A stretch of 64,000 nt of DNA from Chloroflexota bacterium (GTDB lineage Bacteria; Chloroflexota; Anaerolineae; Anaerolineales; Villigracilaceae). The DNA is taken from assembly GCA_013388685.1 (NCBI GenBank), contig JACAET010000059.1, positions 1-64,000 of the forward strand, read 5' to 3'. Below, piece after piece: positions 46,001-54,313 of this stretch. The notes beneath the pieces were generated by a model, which was given only the letters and a program-made list of their open reading frames with translations, searched no databases and was not told the DNA's origin. The position numbers were made by a program, and so were the translations under genes. Position 1 is the first letter of the stretch; each line of letters starts with the position of its first letter.

Positions 46001-46094
46001 GATGGGGAGTAGCCCCCGAACAGGTTTCGGGTCTGGCAGTCGTCAAGACGGAAAGAGATTTCCCGGCTGCCTGGATGAAAGCGCAAGACCATCG
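46001..46094 (+). ncRNA. yybP-ykoY family manganese riboswitch aptamer
   Basis: GATGGGGAGTAGC ... GAAAGCGCAAGACCATC: conserved GGGGAGUAG and GCAAGACC elements closed by P1 (GAUGG/CCAUC). Confidence 0.88.
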
Positions 46095-46120
46095 CCTTCG
46101 AGGCGGTGGTTTTTTCTTTT
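46089..46120 (+). terminator. Expression-platform intrinsic terminator overlapping riboswitch P1 3' strand
   Basis: CCATCGCC-TTCGA-GGCGGTGG followed by TTTTTTCTTTT. Confidence 0.88.
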
Positions 46121-46151
46121 CCCCCGCCTCACACGAGAAAAGAGAATAGCC

Positions 46152-46388
46152 ATGTCTACAAAATCCGTCTTGCGGAGGTATTGGAAACCCGCCCTCGCCA
46201 CAGGCGCGGGAGGCACTTCCATTCTGATTTGGCTCGAGGAGATTCTCGCCATCTGGCTGGATATTGTTGCAGTTCTGGCGGTGCTTCTCCTGGCGGGTCC
46301 CATTCTGCTGTTCAACCATTTCGTGCTCAAATCAGCCACACCTCGAAAAGAAGACATAACTGACATACAGCACAAAGTCCGACGCTAG
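46152..46388 (+). CDS. Small membrane protein in Mn-riboswitch transcription unit (78 aa)
   Basis: MSTKSVLRRYWKPALATGAGGTSILIWLEEILAIWLDIVAVLAVLLLAGPILLFNHFVL. Confidence 0.65.
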   Translation: MSTKSVLRRYWKPALATGAGGTSILIWLEEILAIWLDIVAVLAVLLLAGPILLFNHFVLKSATPRKEDITDIQHKVRR

Positions 46389-46440
46389 AAAGCGTCTCTT
46401 ACGCAGGCATAAGGGACGTTCTCTAACGTCCACATGCTTA
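46388..46440. repeat. Dispersed repeat fragment between small protein and ATPase
   Basis: Reverse complement GGACGTTAGAGAACGTCCCTTATGCCTGCGTAAGAGACGCTTTCT matches parts of the 3177 and 11216 copies. Confidence 0.45.
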
Positions 46441-46480
46441 TCCCGAATTCAAGTAACGAAACAGGAGTTCAACATTAATC

Positions 46481-49174
46481 ATGAAGCAAAGTAATTACTG
46501 GCACACCAAAAACAAAGAAGAGGCGTTTGCCGAACTCAATAGTACAAAATCAGGTCTCAGCCAGAAAGAGGCGGAGGCAAGGCTGGCAAACTATGGACCG
46601 AACGAGATTCAAGCCGCGCATCGCATCTCGCCGTGGGAAATCCTGCTCGAGCAGTTCAAGAATGTGCTTATCCTCATCCTGCTGGGCGCAACCGCCATTT
46701 CGTTCTTTCTCGGTCACGGCGTCGAATCCATCGTCATCGCGGTGATCGTGCTGTTTGCTGTGGTTCTGGGATTCGTACAGGAATATCGCGCCGAACGCGC
46801 CATTGACGCTTTGCGCCAGATGGCGGCGCCGATGGCAACTGTGCTGCGCGATGGCGAAGAAATGAAAATCCCGGCGCGTGAGGTGGTACCTGGAGACGTT
46901 GTCATTATCCATACCGGAGACCGCATTCCCGCCGATGGACGCTTGATCGAATCAATTAATTTGCAAATCGAAGAAGCGGCATTGACCGGTGAATCGGTGC
47001 CGGTTGAAAAACACACCGACCCGCTTCCGACTCAAGACCTGCCTGTGGGCGACCGCAAGAACATGGTCTACGCTGGGACCGCCGCCACCTACGGGCGCGG
47101 ACGCGCCTTGATCGTTGCAACCGGCATGCAAACCGAGTTCGGCAAAATCGCCCAACTTCTGCAAACCATCGAAACAAGCAAGACGCCGTTACAGCAAAAT
47201 CTCGACAGGGTCGGAGCCGTTTTGGCACGCGCGGCATTTGTGGTCGTTGCCATCATTGTTGCACTCGGTCTTCTGCGCGGACAGCCCTTCATCGAAATGC
47301 TCATCTTTGGCATTGCGCTGGCAGTGGCAGTAGTGCCAGAGGCGCTGCCGGCAGTAGTAACCATCTCGCTTGCCATCGGCGTACAGAAAATGGTCAAGCG
47401 CAATGCGCTCATCCGCCGCCTGCCTGCAGTGGAGACGCTTGGTAGCACATCGGTGATTTGCTCCGACAAAACCGGCACCCTCACCAAAGATGAAATGACG
47501 GTACGCAAAATTTACGTGGCAGGTCAGGTCTTCGATGTGAGCGGGTCCGGATACGCGCCCGAAGGTCATTTCTCCATCAACGGCGGCTCTCCCAGCGAAA
47601 TCAGCAGCGAATTGAAACAACTGCTCACCGCCGCCGTACTGGCATCGGACGCAAAACTCATCCGCAAAGGAAATAACGGCTCGCCCGGCGATTGGGACAT
47701 CAAAGGCGATCCGACGGAGGGAGCGCTCGTCGTCGCGGCAGCCAAGGCAGGGGTCCAGAAAGAAGCGTTGGACGAAACCTGCCCGCGCGTGCAGGAAATC
47801 CCCTTCACGTCCGAATCCAAGCGCATGACCACCCTTCATCAAACCAAAAACGGCATTGTGGCATACACCAAGGGCGCACCTGAAATCATTCTGGAAAACT
47901 GTGAATTCATCCTGACAGCAGATGGCGTAAAAAAGCTGGATGACAACGCCCGAAAACAAGCGCTGGATACGGCGCAGAACTTTGCCAGTCAGGCTTTGCG
48001 TGTGCTTGCCGTCGCTCCAAAACCAGACGCGAAACTTGAAACTGCACAAACCGACATGATCTTCCTCGGGCTGACCGGCATGATTGACCCGCCGCGCCCT
48101 GAAGCAAAGCAAGCCATTGCCACCTGCGAAGAGGCTGGCATCCGCGTGGTGATGATCACGGGCGACCACCCTCTCACCGCGCAGGCGGTGGCGCGCGAAC
48201 TCGGTTTACTCAAGACCGGGCGCGTGGTCACCGGCGCAGAACTGGATGCCATCTCCGACGAGGATTTCAAACGCGAAGTGGAAACCATTGACGTGTATGC
48301 GCGAGTCTCACCGGCTCATAAGTTGCGCGTGGTGACGGCGTTACAGGCAAACAACCACATTGTCGCCATGACCGGCGACGGCGTGAACGACGCGCCCGCC
48401 CTCAAGAAAGCGGACATCGGCATTGCCATGGGCATCACCGGCACGGACGTGACCAAGGAAGCCGCCGCCATGACCCTGACCGATGACAACTTCGCCTCCA
48501 TCGTCGCGGCAGTGGAAGAAGGGCGCGGCGTGTTTGGCAACATCAAGAAATATCTGATGTACCTGCTTTCGTCGAACATTGGCGAAATCGGTCTGATGGC
48601 TGGCTCCGCGCTGCTCGGCTTGCCTTTGCCGCTGACCGCCGTGCAAATTCTCTACGTCAACCTTGCCACCGACGGTCTGCCTGCCCTGGCGCTTTCGGTG
48701 GACCCGCCCGAAAGGGATTTGATGAAGCGCAAGCCGCGCAACCCGCGCACAGGTATCTTCACCCGTCCAGTCGTTGCGCTGATGGTTGCAGGCGGACTAT
48801 GGTCCGCGCTGGTCAATTTGGGGCTGTTTATTTGGGCGATGAATTCGGGGCGCAGCATTGAAGAGGCGATGACAATGACGTTCGTTTCGCTGGTGCTGAT
48901 TCAGTTCTTCAAGGCTTATAACTTCCGCTCAGATCGTCATTCCGTGTTCACCCGCCCCTTCGAGAACAAATGGCTGAACAGGGCAATCTTGTGGGAAGCC
49001 ATCCTGCTCCTGCTCATCGTGTACGTTCCCGCCCTGCACGAGCCGTTCAGCACCTTCAGCCTGCCGCTGATTGACTGGGTGATCATCTTTGCCCTCTCAC
49101 TGACCATCTCTCCAGTACTCGAGTTCGTCAAATGGATGGAACGCAAGGGCTGGCTGGGCAAAATGGAGGCGTGA
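46481..49174 (+). CDS. P-type cation-transporting ATPase (P2-type; predicted Mn2+ exporter)
   Basis: CSDKTGTLTKDEMT, PEALPAVVT, TGDGVNDAPALKKADIGIAMG; downstream of yybP-ykoY element. Confidence 0.95.
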   Translation: MKQSNYWHTKNKEEAFAELNSTKSGLSQKEAEARLANYGPNEIQAAHRISPWEILLEQFKNVLILILLGATAISFFLGHGVESIVIAVIVLFAVVLGFVQEYRAERAIDALRQMAAPMATVLRDGEEMKIPAREVVPGDVVIIHTGDRIPADGRLIESINLQIEEAALTGESVPVEKHTDPLPTQDLPVGDRKNMVYAGTAATYGRGRALIVATGMQTEFGKIAQLLQTIETSKTPLQQNLDRVGAVLARAAFVVVAIIVALGLLRGQPFIEMLIFGIALAVAVVPEALPAVVTISLAIGVQKMVKRNALIRRLPAVETLGSTSVICSDKTGTLTKDEMTVRKIYVAGQVFDVSGSGYAPEGHFSINGGSPSEISSELKQLLTAAVLASDAKLIRKGNNGSPGDWDIKGDPTEGALVVAAAKAGVQKEALDETCPRVQEIPFTSESKRMTTLHQTKNGIVAYTKGAPEIILENCEFILTADGVKKLDDNARKQALDTAQNFASQALRVLAVAPKPDAKLETAQTDMIFLGLTGMIDPPRPEAKQAIATCEEAGIRVVMITGDHPLTAQAVARELGLLKTGRVVTGAELDAISDEDFKREVETIDVYARVSPAHKLRVVTALQANNHIVAMTGDGVNDAPALKKADIGIAMGITGTDVTKEAAAMTLTDDNFASIVAAVEEGRGVFGNIKKYLMYLLSSNIGEIGLMAGSALLGLPLPLTAVQILYVNLATDGLPALALSVDPPERDLMKRKPRNPRTGIFTRPVVALMVAGGLWSALVNLGLFIWAMNSGRSIEEAMTMTFVSLVLIQFFKAYNFRSDRHSVFTRPFENKWLNRAILWEAILLLLIVYVPALHEPFSTFSLPLIDWVIIFALSLTISPVLEFVKWMERKGWLGKMEA

Positions 49175-49175
49175 G

Positions 49176-50834
49176 TCAGAGCGTCATGGCGCACCCATCC
49201 GCGCGCGGATCGCTCCCGCCACACAACACGCCCGTCTGTGGGTCGCGCAGGATGACCTGACCGCGCCCGAACAAGGCGCGTTCGTAACCGCTCACCTCAT
49301 ACACTGGATGTCCCATCGTTCGCAGGGCATCCAGTGTTTCTTTTGGCATGCCCTCTTCGATGGCAACTCGTCCGCCTGCCTGCTCCGCGTCAATGCAAAA
49401 GCGCGGCAGGTCGAGGGCAGATTGAGGGTCGAGTGCCGCGTCGTGGAGCGCGGAGAGGACTTGCACGTGTCCCTGTGGCTGCATGAATCCGCCCATGACG
49501 CCGTAGGAGGCGTAGAGGGATTCTCCTTCACCCCTGTCCCCTCTCCCAGGGGAAGAGGGGGGTCGATTCACCATTGCAGGAATGATGGTGTGATAGGGTC
49601 GCTTGCGAGGCGCGAGGCAGTTGGGATGGCTCGGGTCGAGACTGAAGTTATGTCCGCGGTTTTGCAGGGTGAAGCCCCAGCCCTTCGGCACGATGCCCGT
49701 GCCAAAGCCCATGTAGTTGCTGTTGATGAACGAACAGGCATTACCCCATTGATCCACCACGCTGAGATAGACCGTGCCAGAGGAGGCGGCAGGCGCGCCG
49801 CGCTGCGGGTCAGGCATGGCGCGTTTCGGGTCAATCAATTTGCGGCGCTCGCTTGCATACTCCTTCGAGAGCAGTTCCGCTATCGGGATGTTCGCAAAGG
49901 CGGGGTCTGCCACATACCATTTGGCATCGGCAAACGCCAGGCGCAGGGCTTCGATCATCAGGTGCATCTTTTCGGGCGATAAAACATCGAGCGATGCCAG
50001 GTCGAAGCCTTCGAGGATGTTCAACGCGATGAGCGCCGTGATACCCTGTCCATTCGGCGGACATTCGTACACGCGTAAGCCGCGATACTCCACCGAAATC
50101 GGATTTTCCCACGTGGACGTATGTGCCGCGAGGTCTTCTTCCGACATACACCCGCCCGCCTCTTTGATTACGCCAACAATTGCCTCTACAATCGGACCTT
50201 GATAAAACCCGACAGCGCCGCGCTCCGCGACGAGTTTGAACGTGCGCGCCAGCCCAGGGTTGCGGAAGAGTTCGCCCGCCCTCGGCGCGCGCCCTTCGAT
50301 GGTCAACTCATGACCGTTCAATGCGGACTTCAACTGCCTCTCCGCGCCGCGCGCCCAAAAGTGAGCCGTGATGGGCGCGACGGGAAAACCATCTTCGGCG
50401 AGGCGAATGGCGGGCGCGAGGATGTCAGCCATCGAAAGCGAACCATGCTTTGCAATCAGGTCACACCAACCTGCGCACGCGCCAGGGACGGTCACGGTAT
50501 GCGCGTGGAACGGAGGCAAGGCTTCAGCGAGGAGTCCTTCGTTCTTTAGCCGATCCAGCGTCAGGGCGGCGGGAGCGCGCCCCGAGCCGTTGAGGGCGGT
50601 CACCTGTCCCGTATCTGCAGAATAGTAGAGGGCGAACATGTCGCCGCCGATCCCAGTCGAAGTCGGCTCGGTCACGTTGAGCGCAGCAGCGGCAGCGACG
50701 GCGGCGTCGGCGGCATTGCCTCCCCTGGCAAGGATTTCGAGACCTGCGGCAGTGGCGAGCGGCTGAGACGTGGCGACGATGCCCTTACGGGAGTAAACGG
50801 GCGAACGGCGGGAGGTGAAGGAAAGCTTGACCAT
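49176..50834 (-). CDS. ggt: Gamma-glutamyltransferase
   Basis: GGNAADAAVAAAAALNVTEPTSTGIGGDMFALY; APAASSGTVYLSVVDQWGNACSFINSNYMGFG (catalytic Thr region). Confidence 0.95.
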   Translation of the reverse strand: MVKLSFTSRRSPVYSRKGIVATSQPLATAAGLEILARGGNAADAAVAAAAALNVTEPTSTGIGGDMFALYYSADTGQVTALNGSGRAPAALTLDRLKNEGLLAEALPPFHAHTVTVPGACAGWCDLIAKHGSLSMADILAPAIRLAEDGFPVAPITAHFWARGAERQLKSALNGHELTIEGRAPRAGELFRNPGLARTFKLVAERGAVGFYQGPIVEAIVGVIKEAGGCMSEEDLAAHTSTWENPISVEYRGLRVYECPPNGQGITALIALNILEGFDLASLDVLSPEKMHLMIEALRLAFADAKWYVADPAFANIPIAELLSKEYASERRKLIDPKRAMPDPQRGAPAASSGTVYLSVVDQWGNACSFINSNYMGFGTGIVPKGWGFTLQNRGHNFSLDPSHPNCLAPRKRPYHTIIPAMVNRPPSSPGRGDRGEGESLYASYGVMGGFMQPQGHVQVLSALHDAALDPQSALDLPRFCIDAEQAGGRVAIEEGMPKETLDALRTMGHPVYEVSGYERALFGRGQVILRDPQTGVLCGGSDPRADGCAMTL

Positions 50835-51073
50835 GAGGGACTCCTTTCGGGGGACAGTGGAAAGCGGACAGTGGATGGTAGACCGTAGTCCATCGTCCAC
50901 GGTCTGTCAGAAGTATACCCCCTCCAATGAGGTGGGGGATGAAACCTGCGGATATGTGTCCATCGTAGGATCCGATAATTGTGTTCGCTACAGGGAGAAA
51001 CTAAAGAAAATTCAAAATACATCAAAAATTCCAATGTTTATCTATCTGAAAATTAATTTTTCATAATTTACTA

Positions 51074-51101
51074 TTGACATTTTGAATGTGATGTTTATAA
51101 T
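51074..51101 (+). promoter_or_regulatory. Perfect-consensus sigma70 promoter with overlapping operator-like inverted repeat, upstream of MFS gene
   Basis: TTGACA-16-TATAAT; TGACATTTTGA ... TCAAAATTTCA inverted repeat spans the promoter. Confidence 0.8.
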
Positions 51102-51163
51102 AGTCAAAATTTCATGAGTGAAATTGAAGTTTTATACCAAGAACCCAATAAATTTGAGGCAAC

Positions 51164-52453
51164 ATGCAAAATCAACCCAAACCCCTTCCCGATAACTGGG
51201 CGCGCCGATTCTTTACGATCTGGACCGGTCAGGCATTCTCGCTGTTTGGTTCTGCTCTGGTTCAGTTCGCGCTCGTTTGGTGGCTGGCACAGGAGTCCGG
51301 CTCCGCGACCGTCCTCACGCTGGCGATGCTTGCTGGACTCCTCCCGCAAATCCTGCTGGGACCGTTCGCCGGCGCTCTCGTGGACCGCGGCAACCGCCGC
51401 CTGATCATGATCGCTGCCGACGCGATGATCGCGCTCGCCACGCTCGTCCTGCTTTACTTATTCATCACGGATCAAGTGCAGGTCTGGCACGTGTACACCA
51501 TCATGGCGATCCGTTCGCTCGGCGGCGCGTTCCACTTCCCCGCCATGTCTGCCTCCACCCCGCTGATGGTGCCGAAGGAACAGTTGACGCGCATCAACGG
51601 TCTCAACCAGACACTGCAGGGACTCAATACCATCTTCGCGCCTCCGGTCGGAGCGCTGCTCATCAGCGCATTTTCAACCGAGAGCGTGTTGATGATAGAC
51701 ATCGCCACAGCCGCGCTTGCCATTCTGCCTCTTCTGTTCATCCCGATCCCGCAGCCGGTACGCAAGGCAGAACAAGCCGGAACCGAAAAGAAAAGCCTAC
51801 TGCAGGATGTCCGTGAAGCGCTTGCCTACATCCGTGCCTGGCCCGGGCTGATGGCGATCCTTGGGATGGCCTTGATCATCAACGGGCTGCTCAATCCCGC
51901 ATCCGCATTGATGCCGCTCCTCGTCACCAAGTATTTCGGCAAGGGCGTGCTGGAACTGGGCTTCATTGACACAGCCTTCGGCGTCGGCATGATCGCCGGC
52001 GGCGTCATCTTGAGCGCGTGGGGCGGCTTCAAGCGCAAGGTGGCGACTGCCATGCTGGGCATCACCGGCATCGGCGTCGGGATCTTGCTGGTCGCCGTCG
52101 CGCCGCCGCAACTCTTCCTGCTCGCGCTGACGGGCATGGCGATTGCTGGCATCGCGAATCCCATTGCCAACGGATCGCTGTTCGCCATCGTGCAAACGGT
52201 CATCACGCCGGAGATGCAGGGACGCGTGATGAGCCTGATCATGACGTTTGCCACCGCCATCACGCCCCTCAGCCTGCTCATGGCTGGACCGATCTCCGAC
52301 TCCATCGGCATCCGCGCCTGGTTCTGGATCGGAGGCATTGTCACCGTCCTCATGGGCGTCGGCGGATTCTTCTCCCGCGCGGTGATGACCGTGGAGGACA
52401 ATCATCGGAACGAACCGGCAGAGTCGCAACTCTCCGCCGTCACAACGGATTAG
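51164..52453 (+). CDS. MFS transporter (drug/macrolide-efflux-like)
   Basis: FTIWTGQAFSLFGSALVQFALVWWL, AGALVDRGNRRLIMIAAD, 12-TM pattern. Confidence 0.92.
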   Translation: MQNQPKPLPDNWARRFFTIWTGQAFSLFGSALVQFALVWWLAQESGSATVLTLAMLAGLLPQILLGPFAGALVDRGNRRLIMIAADAMIALATLVLLYLFITDQVQVWHVYTIMAIRSLGGAFHFPAMSASTPLMVPKEQLTRINGLNQTLQGLNTIFAPPVGALLISAFSTESVLMIDIATAALAILPLLFIPIPQPVRKAEQAGTEKKSLLQDVREALAYIRAWPGLMAILGMALIINGLLNPASALMPLLVTKYFGKGVLELGFIDTAFGVGMIAGGVILSAWGGFKRKVATAMLGITGIGVGILLVAVAPPQLFLLALTGMAIAGIANPIANGSLFAIVQTVITPEMQGRVMSLIMTFATAITPLSLLMAGPISDSIGIRAWFWIGGIVTVLMGVGGFFSRAVMTVEDNHRNEPAESQLSAVTTD

Positions 52454-52476
52454 AATTTTTCTCCTCCCTGCATGTG

Positions 52477-52507
52477 AAAAGCCCGGTCATAAGTGAGTCG
52501 GGCTTTT
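52477..52507 (+). terminator. Intrinsic terminator-like hairpin after MFS gene
   Basis: AAAAGCCCG-GTCATAAGTGAGT-CGGGCTTTT. Confidence 0.75.
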
Positions 52508-52700
52508 CCGTATGTAAGCGCTCTCGACTGTCAACCTCCTGCGCGGTCACCGGGGAAAATCCGCGTCATTTCTGGACTCAGGCTTGATGCCGCCCGGAAA
52601 ACGTGACTTTCGTCCCCATTTTGTTCCACATTCCTCCTCATTCAAAATCCTGCCGGTAAACCGCCCCCGTATCTGGTACTCTAGATTAACGTCATAAAAG

Positions 52701-53249
52701 ATGAGCAAACCAGTGTCCGATGAACAAAACCTTCTTCAACGCGCCTCCCGTCTGGAAACCCAAGCCCTGGCGGAAATTTACGACACCCACAGCCCGGGAA
52801 TTTACCGCTATGCCATGCGCCTGCTCGGTGATATGACTCTGGCTGAGGAGTGTGTTGCAGAGACGTTCGTCCGTTTTTTGAAGTCGCTGCAGGAGCAGCG
52901 CGGTCCGCGGGACAACCTTCAGGCGTTTCTCTACCGCATCGCCCACAACTTGATTGTGGATACCTACCGCAGACGCGACCAGGAGAAGGCGTCAGAGTTG
53001 AGTGATGCTCTTCGGAGCGAGGCAGATGTCCCTGAGGAAGAGGCGGCGCGACACATCCGCCAGGAAGAGATCCGTAAAGCAATCCGCCGTCTCACACCCG
53101 ATCAACAGCTGGTTATTTCGCTCAAATATCTGGAAGAGTGGAGTAACGAAGAGATTGCAAGGACGTTGAGAAAGCCCATTGGCGCGGTCAAGGCGCTTCA
53201 GCACCGCGCTTTGAGAAGTATGTACAGGCTGTTGAAAGAAAAGAGTTGA
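52701..53249 (+). CDS. ECF-type RNA polymerase sigma factor
   Basis: YDTHSPGIYRYAMRLLGDMTLAEECVAETFVRFLKSL; QLVISLKYLEEWSNEEIARTLRKPIGAVKALQHRAL. Confidence 0.95.
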   Translation: MSKPVSDEQNLLQRASRLETQALAEIYDTHSPGIYRYAMRLLGDMTLAEECVAETFVRFLKSLQEQRGPRDNLQAFLYRIAHNLIVDTYRRRDQEKASELSDALRSEADVPEEEAARHIRQEEIRKAIRRLTPDQQLVISLKYLEEWSNEEIARTLRKPIGAVKALQHRALRSMYRLLKEKS

Positions 53250-53250
53250 C

Positions 53251-54192
53251 ATGAAAGAGCCACAGGAACTGGAGAAGTTCGTCCGACAGCGGCTGGAGGA
53301 GATTCGGGCCGTGCCGCCGCGTGACCCGCACATGGCTTCACGCGGGCGCGCCCAGTTTTTGAGCCGGGCAGTATCTGCCGCGCCGCTTCTACGTCAGAAA
53401 GGGTGGATTTTCGATTTCAGAAAGGAGCGATATGCCATGAACGTGTTACTCTCCATCCTTGTCATTGCCGGACTGTTGTTCGGCGGAAGCGCGACGGTTG
53501 TCGGCGCGGCGCAGGACGACCTGCCAAACGAACCGCTTTACGCGCTCAAAACGTGGAGCGAAGATTTCAGCCTGCAGTTGCAAAACAGCCCAGAGGCGAA
53601 GGTTGACCGCCTGATGGAACTGACACAGATCCGTATCCACGAAATGACGCAGTTGACCGAAGAGGGTCAGCCGATTCCCGACCAGCTGAGAGTGCGGCTC
53701 GAAAAGCACATCCAGCAGGCGCTGCAACTGTGCGCCCAAATGGATGACCCCGCCATGGAGCGCGCGTTATTGCAAGTCCGTGAGCAGCTCGTCTTGCAGG
53801 TTGAGGAAATGACGCAACTGCAATCCCGCGCGCGGGAGCAGGCGTTTCCTACCGCACAGCAACAGATCCAGATCATGAATCAGACTCAAACGATGCTTCA
53901 ACAACGCCTGGAAGTAGCGGACGAAGGTTTGCAGAACCGCGAGTTGTTCCGCGAGCAGGCGCAGAATGGCTTCCAATTTGGGCAGGAGGAAGACTTTGTC
54001 CCGCCGGAAGAGGACGGAAACGGTGAGCAAAACGGTCAACCCGACGCGTTCCCCAGTGAACCAAGCCCTGCACCGGGCGAATCGGGGAATCCCAGCCCAA
54101 GCCCGGACCCTGCGCCAAACCCATCACCCAACCCAACCCAGGGTGGTCATGGAGGCAACGGTAACGGCTCAGGCGGAGGCGGTAAACCGTAA
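53251..54192 (+). CDS. DUF5667-type membrane protein paired with sigma factor
   Basis: TM, GAAQDDLPNEPLYALKTWSEDFSLQLQNSPEAKVDRLMELTQIRIHEM; P/G/N-rich tail. Confidence 0.8.
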   Translation: MKEPQELEKFVRQRLEEIRAVPPRDPHMASRGRAQFLSRAVSAAPLLRQKGWIFDFRKERYAMNVLLSILVIAGLLFGGSATVVGAAQDDLPNEPLYALKTWSEDFSLQLQNSPEAKVDRLMELTQIRIHEMTQLTEEGQPIPDQLRVRLEKHIQQALQLCAQMDDPAMERALLQVREQLVLQVEEMTQLQSRAREQAFPTAQQQIQIMNQTQTMLQQRLEVADEGLQNRELFREQAQNGFQFGQEEDFVPPEEDGNGEQNGQPDAFPSEPSPAPGESGNPSPSPDPAPNPSPNPTQGGHGGNGNGSGGGGKP

Positions 54193-54201
54193 GCAGAAAG
54201 G

Positions 54202-54233
54202 ACGCTCCCAGCCTGCCAGCGGGGAGCGTTTTT
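54202..54233 (+). terminator. Intrinsic terminator
   Basis: ACGCTCCC...GGGGAGCGTTTTT. Confidence 0.8.
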
Positions 54234-54244
54234 ACTTAATCACC

Positions 54245-54296
54245 GTCCCGAAGGTTTGGATTGTAAAACACCTTGATTTACAAGAACCTTCGGGAT
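54245..54296. terminator. Extended hairpin between convergent genes
   Basis: CCCGAAGGTT...TGTAAA...TTTACA...AACCTTCGGG. Confidence 0.65.
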
Positions 54297-54313
54297 GTTT
54301 TGCGTAAGTTAAG

